41,139 nucleotides of DNA, taken from CAZGDB01 sp964524705. GTDB lineage: Bacteria > Pseudomonadota > Gammaproteobacteria > Berkiellales > Berkiellaceae. Both the position numbers and the translations under genes were made by a program. Location of the stretch: the NCBI GenBank assembly GCA_964524705.1, contig CAZGDB010000015.1, positions 1 through 41,139 of the forward strand, in the 5' to 3' direction. Shown in pieces: positions 7,263 to 16,396 of the stretch. Under the pieces are notes generated by a model. The model worked only from the letters and a program-made list of their open reading frames with translations, had not been told where the DNA came from and ran no database searches. Position 1 is the stretch's first letter. Each line of letters opens with the position of its first letter.

Positions 7263-9383
7263 TCAAATCCGTTCCAGTGCTGCATAACTCAAGACCAACC
7301 ATTTTACACCCGCTTGCATAAAATGTACTTTCACGCGCGCCAATTCACCTTGGCCTTCTTCTTCTAAAACCATCCCTTCACCAAATTTAGGATGTCGCAC
7401 CTTATAGCCCACGCCCATTGCGGCTGTCGTTGCTGTTGGTGTTGATTTTAAATGGCCTTGTCGCACTAATAGTCGCGCTTCCAGACCTTGTGGTTCCACT
7501 AAAGCAGCTGGCAATTCTTGTAAAAAACGAGAAGGGCGAGCGCGGGTAGTAGAACCTAAAAAACTACGTTTTTGCGCAAACGATAAATAAAGCTTTTCTT
7601 GTGCACGCGTCATGCCTACATAACATAATCGGCGCTCTTCTTCTAAAAAACGCCCTTCTTTAGAACGGTGATGCGGAAATAATCCTTCTTCCAACCCAAC
7701 CATAAAGACAATAGGAAACTCTAAGCCTTTGGCCGCATGTAAGGTCATCAAGCTGACCCCTTGTTGCGCACTTTTATCAGTTTCATCCCCGACATCCAAG
7801 GCCACCTGGGCTAAAAAGTCTTCTAAGGTCAACTGACCATCACTGGCCCCCGGCATTTCTTCAATTGCAGCTAAAAACTCTTGTAAATTTTCATATTTAG
7901 AATCATCTCTGGCTTGTGATTTTTGTTTGTAATAAGCCAATAGCCCGCTTTCTAACAACACCCAATTTACAAACTCTTTGAAAACAACTTTCGTCGCACA
8001 CCCTTGTGCTGTTAAAACAAAGTTCACAAACTGCTCTAATCGTGCAGGACTTTTAAGCGTTGGTAAAATTTGCTGTAATGCTTGCCATTGGCTTATGCCC
8101 TCAGTTTTAGCTTGTTCTCGAATAATCTCAAGCGTCCTTGCGCCCACCCCGCGTGCGGGCAGATTAATAATTCTATCAAAAGCATTCTCATCTTCTGCAT
8201 TTGCAATAAATCGCAAATAGGCCAAGACATCCTTAATTTCTGCGCGTTCAAAAAAGCGCAACCCGCCATAAATTCTATACGGCAGTTGTAGTTGATTAAA
8301 AATTTGTTCAAAAATACGTGACTGTGCATTAGAGCGATATAAAACAGCAAAATCTTTAGGTTTTGCACCCTGTCTTATTTTTTGTTGAATCTCTTGTGCC
8401 ACAAAACGTGCTTCTTCAATCTCCGTTTGTGCGCCAAATAATGCAATAGGCTCGCCTTCACCTTGAGCGGTCCATAGTTCTTTTCCTAAACGCCCTTCAT
8501 TATGTGCTATCAAGCCATTTGCAGCTTGTAGGATATTCCCTTTGGATCGATAGTTTTGTTCCAAACGTACTACTTTTACATCTTTGTAATCTTGCGTAAA
8601 CTTTAAAAGGTTTTCAACTTTTGCGCCACGCCAACTATAGATGGACTGATCGTCATCCCCAACTGCAGTCAAAGCTGCTGTTTTCCCCGCCCATAATTTT
8701 AAACCTTCATACTGAATAGTGTTCGTGTCTTGAAATTCATCCACTAAAACATGTGACCACACTGTATTATAATGTGCACGAATATCTGGGTTTTTATTAA
8801 ATAATTCATACGTACGTAATAACAACTCAGAAAAATCAACCAAGGACGCTTTTTGGCATTGTATCTCATAATGTCGGTAAACTTCTTGTAAAAGCGCCTG
8901 TTCTCTATAAAAACCAACGGTCACACGCTCTGCGCGAACACCTTCTTCTTTTTGTTTTTGAATAAACTGTGCGGCTTTTTTGGGCTCTAAAAGTTTTTCA
9001 TCTATTTTGAGTCCCGCCAAAATTTTACGTACTATGCGTAACTGATCGTCCGTATCCATAATCTGAAAATGTGGCGTTAATCCTGCCTCTTCCCAATGTT
9101 TACGTAATAAGCGATACGCTAAACGATGGAATGTGCCAATCCATAAATCCCGGACATCTGTTTGTAAAAGTTGTGACAGTCTATGCATCATTTCAGTAGC
9201 AGCTTTGTTGGTAAAAGTCACTGCAACAATACTCGACAAAGAATGTCCTTGCGCAACCCACCAAGCAATACGATGCACCAAGACGCCTGTCTTGCCACTG
9301 CCTGCGCCGGCCAGCACTAACAAATGTTGCGCTGGGCTCGTTACTGCCTCTTGTTGTACGGCATTTAAGTGTGACAAAGACAT
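7263..9383 (-). CDS. uvrD: DNA helicase II UvrD
   Basis: Superfamily 1A 3'-5' helicase acting in nucleotide excision and mismatch repair. Walker A is AGAGSGKTGVLV near residue 27; further motifs are VDEFQDTN, GDDDQSIYSWRGA (motif III region), LTLHAAKGLEFPIVFMVG and EEERRLCYVGMTRAQE. The C-terminus VRHPKFGEG...VKWLVLSYAALE matches the UvrD-specific RNA-polymerase-binding tail and separates it from Rep. The ATG at 9381-9383 overlaps the MFS stop codon (TGATG), which suggests translational coupling; a TTG one codon earlier is the alternative. 706 residues, slightly shorter than E. coli (720). Confidence 0.95.
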   Translation of the reverse strand: MSLSHLNAVQQEAVTSPAQHLLVLAGAGSGKTGVLVHRIAWWVAQGHSLSSIVAVTFTNKAATEMMHRLSQLLQTDVRDLWIGTFHRLAYRLLRKHWEEAGLTPHFQIMDTDDQLRIVRKILAGLKIDEKLLEPKKAAQFIQKQKEEGVRAERVTVGFYREQALLQEVYRHYEIQCQKASLVDFSELLLRTYELFNKNPDIRAHYNTVWSHVLVDEFQDTNTIQYEGLKLWAGKTAALTAVGDDDQSIYSWRGAKVENLLKFTQDYKDVKVVRLEQNYRSKGNILQAANGLIAHNEGRLGKELWTAQGEGEPIALFGAQTEIEEARFVAQEIQQKIRQGAKPKDFAVLYRSNAQSRIFEQIFNQLQLPYRIYGGLRFFERAEIKDVLAYLRFIANAEDENAFDRIINLPARGVGARTLEIIREQAKTEGISQWQALQQILPTLKSPARLEQFVNFVLTAQGCATKVVFKEFVNWVLLESGLLAYYKQKSQARDDSKYENLQEFLAAIEEMPGASDGQLTLEDFLAQVALDVGDETDKSAQQGVSLMTLHAAKGLEFPIVFMVGLEEGLFPHHRSKEGRFLEEERRLCYVGMTRAQEKLYLSFAQKRSFLGSTTRARPSRFLQELPAALVEPQGLEARLLVRQGHLKSTPTATTAAMGVGYKVRHPKFGEGMVLEEEGQGELARVKVHFMQAGVKWLVLSYAALERI

Positions 9384-10672
9384 CAATCGGACTTCCGATT
9401 AAAAGTCTCGCGGATCACAAAAAAGACTAGCACCACAGCCAAGAAATAAAATAAAGGCACAGAACTTAAGCTAGTCTGATAGTCTGTAGCAGAATACACA
9501 GGGTGCCCATCTATCATCGGTGGGTCTACAGATACTTTCACTAAAGAATATCCAATCCCATATTGCAAGAGAGAGCTTCCAAAATTAGATAAGGCATTAA
9601 CAAAGCCTGCTGTAGTCCCTACATATTGAGGAGGGTTCATTTCTTTTGCGACTACGAAAGCCAAAATATAAGTCCCAAAGAACCCAAAACTAAAAAACAA
9701 AGTAGCTGCCATTAAAAATGTCAGATGTGGTAAATAAATCAACGCCACTAAACTCGCAGTAGCAGCTAACCCTCCCAACATCATTGGCAACCGTCTAGAA
9801 CGCCATGCATCGGAAATAATCCCGATCAACGGACTTCCAACAGCCATACCAACAAAAGTCATCGTTGTCGCAGTTGCAGCCGTCATACGATCCATGCCAT
9901 GAACTTGTTCTAAATAGGCCACACCCCATAATCCGCCTAACGCATCAGAAGGAGCGGTACTTAAAAAGGCATATAAAGCAATAGCCCAATTGGCAGGCTG
10001 ACTTATGACTACTTTCAAACAAGACCAAAATCCTAATTTTTCTTCCCACGATTTTTCAGTCTGTTCTCGATCTTGCACTAAGATCCAAATGGTAACCCCT
10101 AAGAGCAACCCTAAAATGCCCAATGCAAAAAACAAAGTTCTCCAACTCATGTAATGTAACGCAAAAGAAACGGGCACTTGTCCAGCCACGCCCCCTAACA
10201 TTCCAATAGCCAAGGTTAAACCGGCAAGGGTGGAAAACAACCGAGAAGGAAACCACAAGGTAATAATTTTAACGCAGCTAATAAATGCAAAAGCTGAGCC
10301 TGCACCTATAAACAAGCGTGCGACATAGGCTACCCATAACTGTTGCGTGAATCCAAACATAAAAGTACTAATAGCGCATAACATAACCGCGAAGGTTAAT
10401 AATCGACGTGGACCAAAACGATCTAATAAGGCTCCACCAGGCAATTGTAAAACTGCATAGGATATAAAATAAAAACTAGCAAGCTTACCTAATTGTTCAG
10501 CATCTGCAGAAAATTCTGCCATCAAATCTGTAAACATTGCAGAGGGGGCAACGCGTAAAACGAATTCATATAGATAAAAAAGCGCTGCAACCAAAAACAT
10601 GGCAATTGGACGCCAACCCACAATAGAGGGAGGAGCAGAGGAAGAAGAAGTAGGAATATCCATGCTGATCAT
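9383..10672 (-). CDS. Major facilitator superfamily transporter, substrate unknown
   Basis: An inner-membrane carrier of about 429 residues with around 12 hydrophobic segments. The MFS signature is between TM2 and TM3 (GGALLDRFGPRRLL). The first helix region carries FYLYEFVLRVAPSAM, a pattern I associate with MFS proteins of Legionella and Coxiella, including amino-acid carriers, but this does not establish a substrate. Three starts are possible (GTG 10693, ATG 10672, ATG 10663), none with a strong ribosome site; the middle one is given. The stop overlaps the uvrD start. Upstream on the same strand lie the double-glycine peptide and the ankyrin gene; cotranscription with them is uncertain because a strong hairpin intervenes. 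Confidence 0.85.
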   Translation of the reverse strand: MISMDIPTSSSSAPPSIVGWRPIAMFLVAALFYLYEFVLRVAPSAMFTDLMAEFSADAEQLGKLASFYFISYAVLQLPGGALLDRFGPRRLLTFAVMLCAISTFMFGFTQQLWVAYVARLFIGAGSAFAFISCVKIITLWFPSRLFSTLAGLTLAIGMLGGVAGQVPVSFALHYMSWRTLFFALGILGLLLGVTIWILVQDREQTEKSWEEKLGFWSCLKVVISQPANWAIALYAFLSTAPSDALGGLWGVAYLEQVHGMDRMTAATATTMTFVGMAVGSPLIGIISDAWRSRRLPMMLGGLAATASLVALIYLPHLTFLMAATLFFSFGFFGTYILAFVVAKEMNPPQYVGTTAGFVNALSNFGSSLLQYGIGYSLVKVSVDPPMIDGHPVYSATDYQTSLSSVPLFYFLAVVLVFFVIRETFNRKSD

Positions 10673-10779
10673 CTTAAATTTAAGGTGGCTCACGAAGACG
10701 TCAGTCTACCGGCTCTTAAAACACGACACAACCTTAAAAACACAACCTCGAGCAAAAAATAAATTTAGATACGTTACTT

Positions 10780-10808
10780 AGAAGCAGAGGGATTTCTCCC
10801 TCTCTTCT
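10780..10808 (-). other. Strong hairpin with GAAA tetraloop downstream of the small peptide gene
   Basis: On the minus strand, AGAAG-AGAGGGA, loop GAAA, TCCCTCT-(G)-CTTCT: twelve pairs with one bulge. It begins 15 nt past the peptide stop codon. No U-tract follows, so it may be an RNA-stabilising or attenuating element, not a classical terminator. The rest of 10673-10823 shows no gene. Confidence 0.6.
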
Positions 10809-10823
10809 AACAGCAGACTGAAA

Positions 10824-10937
10824 TTACTCAGCAGCAGTTTCAACAACTTCTTCTGCAGTTTCTTGCACAGGAACTTCTGTTGCTTCGCTTTGTCCGCCAC
10901 CGATAAATGCCAACTGTTCTAAAGTTAAAGTATTCAT
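10824..10937 (-). CDS. 37-residue peptide with double-glycine-type leader and acidic tail
   Basis: A short gene below normal ORF cut-offs. ATG (10937-10935) is preceded by AAGGATAG at good spacing and ends at TAA (10826-10824). Residues 1-15 read MNTLTLEQLAFIGGG. They fit the double-glycine leader consensus of class II bacteriocins and microcins when G15 is -1: L4 (-12), T5 (-11), Q8 (-8), L9 (-7), I12 (-4), G14 and G15. The remaining 22 residues hold seven Glu, no Lys, Arg or Cys, and end TAAE. I see no peptidase-containing ABC exporter or modification enzyme nearby; neighbours are an ankyrin protein and an MFS transporter. It could be a secreted peptide, a RiPP precursor or a relic. The function is unknown. 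Confidence 0.7.
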   Translation of the reverse strand: MNTLTLEQLAFIGGGQSEATEVPVQETAEEVVETAAE

Positions 10938-10970
10938 AATATCTATCCTTAATTAACTGACTAACAATAC

Positions 10971-10992
10971 CATCAGGGTAAAACCCTAGATG
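10971..10992. other. Imperfect inverted repeat upstream of the small peptide gene
   Basis: CATC-AGGG and CCCT-(A)-GATG flank a 5-nt loop, 34 nt upstream of the peptide start. It could be an operator or an mRNA stem. There is no U-tract on the minus strand after it. Confidence 0.4.
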
Positions 10993-11038
10993 AAAAAATG
11001 CCCTATTTTTTAAATAAAAGCAACCAACTCAAAAATAC

Positions 11039-11446
11039 CTATAATTTCGCAAGCGGCCGCATCAAGGGCGACAAACACTGACGCGTTATCAACGCTTCGT
11101 GGTATTCGGCAAGACCATGCGGAGTAAAGTTCGCATGATTTTTTAATAAAGGATTAGCACCTGCTGCCAATAAAAGCTGGACCATGTCTAAATTGTTCTG
11201 TTGTGCTGCAAGATGTAATGGCGTATTACCTTGATGGTTTGCTGCATCGATCATAGCTCCATGCTTCAATAATTTACGCACCAATAAGATCTGAGCTTGA
11301 GGACTATATTTTAGATTACGCGTAACCGCTTTATGCAAGGGTGTATTGCCTTCCCGATCTCCAGTATTAATTCCAATATTTGCAGGTGCCATTGAGACTG
11401 CGGAACTATTTTTACTAAAACTCACAAGCCTAGCACCTTTGTGCAT
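11039..11446 (-). CDS. Small ankyrin-repeat protein
   Basis: About 135 residues with two clear ankyrin repeats (GNTPLHKAV near 34-42 and GNTPLHLAA near 74-82) and a degenerate third (NFTPHGLAEYHE). Such folds bind other proteins; no enzymatic domain and no signal peptide are visible. AGGAG lies 6 nt before the second of two adjacent ATG codons, which is chosen here; the first is at 11449. Short ankyrin proteins are common among effectors of intracellular bacteria, but nothing here proves export. It is divergent from mgtA and 101 nt upstream of the double-glycine peptide. Confidence 0.85.
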   Translation of the reverse strand: MHKGARLVSFSKNSSAVSMAPANIGINTGDREGNTPLHKAVTRNLKYSPQAQILLVRKLLKHGAMIDAANHQGNTPLHLAAQQNNLDMVQLLLAAGANPLLKNHANFTPHGLAEYHEALITRQCLSPLMRPLAKL

Positions 11447-11604
11447 CATAAACTCCTAAACTTTTTACGGTTAATTTACAAATCATTTTTTTATTATAGC
11501 AATCTCTTATTTATAACACCTCCCATGCGATGCTCACTACTGATTCGTAATAGAACGGTTCATCTTTCTCTCCATTTTATATTATAAGGACAACAATTAG
11601 CGGC

Positions 11605-11610
11605 TATAAT
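11605..11610 (+). promoter_or_regulatory. Candidate -10 box for mgtA
   Basis: Perfect TATAAT 61 nt upstream of the mgtA start, in the 222-nt divergent region 11450-11671. No convincing -35. The implied leader, about 55 nt, is too short for an M-box riboswitch or an E. coli-type mgtA leader. Confidence 0.4.
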
Positions 11611-11671
11611 TTAAACTGAGCCTCTTTTATGCACCTTTCAAGCGCTCGTCACGTCCAGGAGCATCGATACC

Positions 11672-14441
11672 ATGATTTTAACAAAGTTGAAAAAAATGTT
11701 CGCGGATTTTATCCGCACCCGCGCAATAGGACGTCACTTTCGGCGTATTGCGATGCTCGACAGCTTAGCAGGAACTGGGATCAGCCGTGAAGTGCCCCCC
11801 TCACTCTCTCAAACGTTCATAGCGGCAGCACAAAGTGAGACTGCTACCCTTTTAAAGCAATTAGACTCTAATCCTTGCGGGTTAAGTCTGGAGCAAGCAG
11901 AAGTACTCAGAGAACGTTTTGGTCTTAACGAAGTCGAACAAGAAAAACCCCTCCGTTGGTGGAAGCATTTATGGCATTGCTATAACACCCCCTTTGATTT
12001 GTTATTAACTTTATTGGCTATCATTTCTTTTATGACCGACGATCTCAAAACCACTGTCGTTATCAGTTCCATGGTAGTGCTAGCCGTCGGGATTCGCTTT
12101 CTACAGGAAAGCTCCTCTAATCGTGCGGCAGATAAATTAAAGGCTATGGTAAGCAATACCGCAACCGTGATCCGTCACGATCCTGGGAAAATGGGTAACG
12201 CCCCCTGTTATTTAGATTTTCAAACCTATTTACATGGTTCTTGTAAAGAGGAACTTCCTATTAAACAGCTGGTACCAGGAGATCTGGTGCTCTTATCTGC
12301 TGGCGATATGATTCCAGCAGATTGTCGTGTCTTAATTGCTAAAGACTTATTCGTCAGTCAAGCAGCAATGACAGGAGAATCTTTACCAATAGAGAAATTT
12401 GTCACGCAGCGTGATTTAAACATGACAAACCCCTTAGAACTAGAAAATATTTTATTTATGGGAACTAATGTCGTTTCTGGGGCTGCAACAGCTGTCGTAG
12501 TCAGCACTGGTAAAAAAACCTATTTTGGTGCATTAGCTCAACGTGTGATTGCAACCGACTGGACTCCCACACAATTTCAAACGGGTGTTAATGCCGTTTC
12601 CTGGCTATTAATCCGATTTATGTTTTTCATGGTTCCTTTAGTCCTATTTATCAACGGTTTTACAAAAGGAGATTGGACACAAGCCTGTTTGTTTGCCATG
12701 TCGATTGCCGTAGGTCTCACCCCTGAAATGTTACCTATGATTGTTACCTCAACGCTAGCAAAAGGCGCCATTAATCTATCTCACAAAAAAGTCATCGTAA
12801 AACGTTTAGATGCCATTCAAAATTTTGGAGCTATGGATATCTTATGTACAGACAAAACAGGCACTTTAACCCAAGATAAAATTTTCTTGTCACATCATAC
12901 AGACATTTTTGGCAATGAGTCTGATGATGTATTAGAAGCAGCTTACCTGAACAGCTATTATCAAACTGGTTTAAAAAACCTATTAGATCTTGCAGTCTTA
13001 GAACACGTGGAAGTTAATCGTGAATTAAATGTAGCAACTGCTTTTCGTAAAATAGATGAAATTCCTTTTGATTTCACACGACGCCGCATGTCAGTGGTCG
13101 TGGCAGAACATGAGGCCCACCATGTTTTAATTTGCAAAGGTGCTGCGGAAGAAGTATTAAGTATTTGCACACAAGTCAAACATNNNNNNNNNNGGAGAGC
13201 TCACGGAGCCGTTGACCCCCGAATTGCTTGCACGGATTCGTGCAGTAACCGCAGATTTGAATGAAGATGGTTTACGTGTTGTTGCTGTGGCCTCTAAAGA
13301 AATGCCGCCTACTCAAGAAATTTATGGTATTCCAGATGAACAAGAACTCACCTTAATTGGTTATGTTGCCTTTTTAGATCCGCCGAAGGAATCTACAGAG
13401 CCTGCATTACAAAGTTTAGCGGAACATGGAGTCACAGTAAAAGTGTTAACCGGCGACAATGAGCTCGTAACTGCTAAAATCTGTAGAGAAGTAGGTTTAG
13501 AAACTGGCACCATTCTATTAGGATCAGATTTAGAAAAAATGACAGATCTAGAACTTTCCCAAGCGGTAGAATGCCATCATATTTTTGCTAAATTAACGCC
13601 CACTCAAAAAGAACGTATCGTCCGTTGTTTAAAAGCCAATAGTCATGTAGTAGGGTTCATGGGAGATGGCATTAATGATGCAGCCGCTTTACGTGCAGCA
13701 GACATTGGGATCTCTGTCGATACCGCTGTGGATATCGCAAAAGAAGCTGCTGATATTATTATGCTCGAAAAAAGTTTGATGATCTTAGAAGCAGGAGTCG
13801 TAGAAGGCCGCAAAACTTTTGCCAACATCATCAAATATATTAAAATGACGGCCAGCTCTAATTTTGGAAATGTATTTTCGGTCTTAATCGCCAGTGCTTT
13901 TATTCCTTTTCTACCCATGCTGCCGATTCATCTATTAGTTCAAAACTTATTATATGATATCTCTCAGATTGCTATTCCTTTTGATAATGTAGATGCCGAG
14001 TTAGTCAAAGCACCTCAACGTTGGAACGCCAATGAAATTGGTCGTTTCATGTTATGCTTTGGTCCTATCAGTTCTATTTTTGATATTACGACATATTGTG
14101 TCATGTGGTATATCTTTCAAGCCAATAGTCCAGAGTACCAAACACTTTTTCAATCTGGATGGTTCATTGAAGGATTAATGACACAGACATTGATTGTGCA
14201 TATGATTCGAACCCAAAAAATACCTTTCTTTCAAAGTCGTCCTAGTGCGCCATTACTGGCAATGACAGGTTTAGTCATGAGTATTGGCGTCTTTCTTCCT
14301 ATGGGCCCTCTGGCACACTATTTCAAATTAGAAGCGTTACCACTCTCTTATTTCCCAATCTTAGCGGTAATTCTTATCTCGTATATGTTATTAACTCAAG
14401 TGATAAAACATTTTTATATTAAACGTTACGGGTGGCAATAA
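11672..14441 (+). CDS. mgtA: Magnesium-importing P-type ATPase MgtA (interrupted by an assembly gap)
   Basis: A P3B-type ATPase bringing Mg2+ across the inner membrane. The actuator motif is TGES (234-237). The phosphorylation motif is CTDKTGTLT with D394. LTPEMLPMIVTSTLAKGA and DAIQNFGAMDILC are near-identical to E. coli MgtA, as is the C-terminus (QTLFQSGWF, LIVHMIRT, RRYGWQ-like ending). The hinge reads GDGINDAAAL; most P-type ATPases have NDAPAL. Ten N at 13184-13193 sit on codon boundaries between VKH and GELTEPL, so the real gap must be a multiple of three; as written it shifts the frame. About 922 residues against 898 in E. coli. AGGAG is 10 nt upstream of the ATG. The monocistronic unit ends 13 nt before the convergent SRAP gene. 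Confidence 0.94.
13184..13193. other. Assembly gap (10 N) inside mgtA
   Basis: The flanking codons (CAT before, GGA after) are both in the mgtA frame, so the true missing length is a multiple of three, not ten. Confidence 0.95.
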
Positions 14442-14454
14442 TATTTAATATAAA

Positions 14455-15099
14455 TTATGAATTTAACGGTTGTACAGCCAGATGGTGATTAAACTGTGGA
14501 TCATTCACTTGTTTGCTCACCGCATAACCAACCAATTCGGTTTCTGAAAGCTTATACGCTTCTAATGCCCCTCGTTTTTTAGGTGTACTTTGTAACCAAA
14601 TATCCCAATTTGCTTGTGGAAATAACAACGGTTTACGTGGATCTACAGAACCCAAAGGCCCCGTTGTTGGCTCAGTAATAATCGTTACGCCTTCCCAGAC
14701 TTTGCGCACAGGGTCTTTCCACACCAAAGCGCCTAGACCTATCAACTGTCCGGTGCGTGCCTGAATAAAATACGGCACTTTTTGAGTCGCTACTGTTTTC
14801 CATGCAAAAAAACCAGATGCGATCACAATTGCCGGTTCACAACGCCTGACACTAAACTGATGTGGCAGGCTAAGCATTGTTTCTAACCTAGTATTAATCT
14901 GTTTAGCTTCTTTTATTGCTGCATGATAAACCGTCCGCGTCATGCCCCAATGCACAAAATCTAGGCCTTGTTTCGTCCATACAGGAATTTGTTGTTCTGG
15001 CGCAATATTATAGCGTGCAATTGAAAGTGTCCCAAAAAGGCGCTCAAAAATGGGATCTTCTACCGTCCCGGGTTGAAACAAAGCATAGCGGCCACACAT
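14455..15099 (-). CDS. SRAP-family protein (YedK/HMCES-like) with altered active site
   Basis: A 214-residue member of the family that covalently traps abasic sites in single-stranded DNA through its N-terminal cysteine. It begins MCGRYALF, so C2 is available after Met removal, and it retains INTRLET (N69, R71), matching N75/R77 of E. coli YedK. However, the GWFEWK motif reads GFFAWK (A99 in place of the catalytic Glu), and the IHDRRP motif reads VDPRKP (D153 in place of the catalytic His). In characterised members these two residues assist crosslink chemistry and reversal. The protein may therefore bind or crosslink differently. The ATG lacks a strong ribosome site. It is convergent with mgtA and divergent from kbl. 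Confidence 0.85.
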   Translation of the reverse strand: MCGRYALFQPGTVEDPIFERLFGTLSIARYNIAPEQQIPVWTKQGLDFVHWGMTRTVYHAAIKEAKQINTRLETMLSLPHQFSVRRCEPAIVIASGFFAWKTVATQKVPYFIQARTGQLIGLGALVWKDPVRKVWEGVTIITEPTTGPLGSVDPRKPLLFPQANWDIWLQSTPKKRGALEAYKLSETELVGYAVSKQVNDPQFNHHLAVQPLNS

Positions 15100-15115
15100 T
15101 TTTAGTCAGTTACGC

Positions 15116-15143
15116 TTAACATCTGTATTGATTTCAGTATAAT
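15116..15143 (+). promoter_or_regulatory. Sigma-70 promoter for kbl-tdh
   Basis: TTAACA (15116-15121), a 16-nt spacer and TATAAT (15138-15143), 40 nt upstream of the kbl start. Eleven of twelve positions match the consensus. Confidence 0.65.
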
Positions 15144-15182
15144 AGCAGCTTCTCAAAATAACCGTTAAAGAGTTACTGAGCC

Positions 15183-16376
15183 ATGAACCTAAATTTTTAT
15201 AATCATTTAGAAAAACAACTTAAAGAAATTGAGGTTGCTGGCTTGCTCAAAAAAGAGCGTGTAATTGCTTCCGCGCAAGGTAAACATTTAAAACTGACCA
15301 ATGGCACCACTGCGCTTAATCTCTGTGCCAATAACTATTTAGGTTTAGCCAATCATCCCGCCCTTATTACAGCCGCACATGCGGCTTTAGATCAATATGG
15401 CTACGGGATGGCCTCTGTTCGTTTTATTTGTGGCACCCAAAGTATTCATACCCAATTAGAAAAAAAAATTAGTCAATATTTAAACACGGAAGATACAATT
15501 TTGTATTCTTCTTGTTTTGATGCAAATACCGGTTTATTTGAAACCATTCTAGGTGAAGAAGATGCTATTTTAAGTGATGCCTTAAATCATGCCAGTATTA
15601 TTGATGGTGTGCGCTTATGTAAAGCCAAACGCTTTAGATATCCTAATCATGATATGGAAGCTCTAGAAAAAGCACTACAAGAATCCCAAAATTGCCGTTT
15701 TAGACTGATCGCAACTGATGGTGTGTTCTCTATGGATGGGACTTTAGCACGCCTCCCTGAAATCTGTGCCTTAGCCAAAAAATATAATGCTTTGGTAATG
15801 GTCGATGATTCTCATGCAGTTGGTTGTATAGGCCCTGGTGGACGTGGAACAGCTCACCATTTTGGCGTAGAAGACCAGATAGATATGTGGACCGGTACGT
15901 TAGGTAAAGCCTTAGGTGGAGCTAGTGGCGGGTATGTAAGTGGCAAAGCCTCCATAGTAGCCATGCTGCGACAACGTTCGCGTCCTTATTTATTTTCTAA
16001 TACACTCGCACCTATGATCACAGCCACCTCTATAGCAGCGCTTGATTATTTAGCAGAGCATCCTGACTTACAAGACCATTTATTAGCGTTATCTGCTTAT
16101 TTTAGAAAAGGATTAACCGATTTAGGGTTTACTGTCTTAGGCGATCATCATCCTATTATTCCTGTCCTACTCAAAGATGCCACTCGTGCTCAAACTATGG
16201 CTGCAAAACTTTTAGAAGAGGGTGTTTATGTTGTAGGATTCTCTTATCCCGTTGTGCCTATGGAACAAGCACGAATTCGGACCCAAATGTCCGCTGCTTT
16301 AACTTTTGAAGATCTTGATTTTGCACTCAGTGCCTTCGCTCGCGTAGGACAGTCTTTAGGTATTATAACTAAATAA
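15183..16376 (+). CDS. kbl: Glycine C-acetyltransferase (2-amino-3-ketobutyrate CoA ligase)
   Basis: A PLP enzyme that cleaves 2-amino-3-ketobutyrate with CoA into glycine and acetyl-CoA, the second step of threonine breakdown. 397 residues, against 398 in E. coli. Landmarks are ANNYLGLANHP near the N-terminus, DGVFSMDGTLARLPEI, the PLP-binding VDDSHAVG, and GTLGKALGGASGGY with the Schiff-base lysine. It is followed after 20 nt by tdh, which makes its substrate, so the two act and are transcribed together. Confidence 0.96.
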   Translation: MNLNFYNHLEKQLKEIEVAGLLKKERVIASAQGKHLKLTNGTTALNLCANNYLGLANHPALITAAHAALDQYGYGMASVRFICGTQSIHTQLEKKISQYLNTEDTILYSSCFDANTGLFETILGEEDAILSDALNHASIIDGVRLCKAKRFRYPNHDMEALEKALQESQNCRFRLIATDGVFSMDGTLARLPEICALAKKYNALVMVDDSHAVGCIGPGGRGTAHHFGVEDQIDMWTGTLGKALGGASGGYVSGKASIVAMLRQRSRPYLFSNTLAPMITATSIAALDYLAEHPDLQDHLLALSAYFRKGLTDLGFTVLGDHHPIIPVLLKDATRAQTMAAKLLEEGVYVVGFSYPVVPMEQARIRTQMSAALTFEDLDFALSAFARVGQSLGIITK

Positions 16377-16396
16377 AAATATTAAGGAGTTCTTTT

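Noticed and set aside
11450..11671. Mg2+ riboswitch upstream of mgtA
   Set aside because: The implied leader is only about 55 nt and shows no M-box-like multi-stem structure or proline-rich leader peptide.
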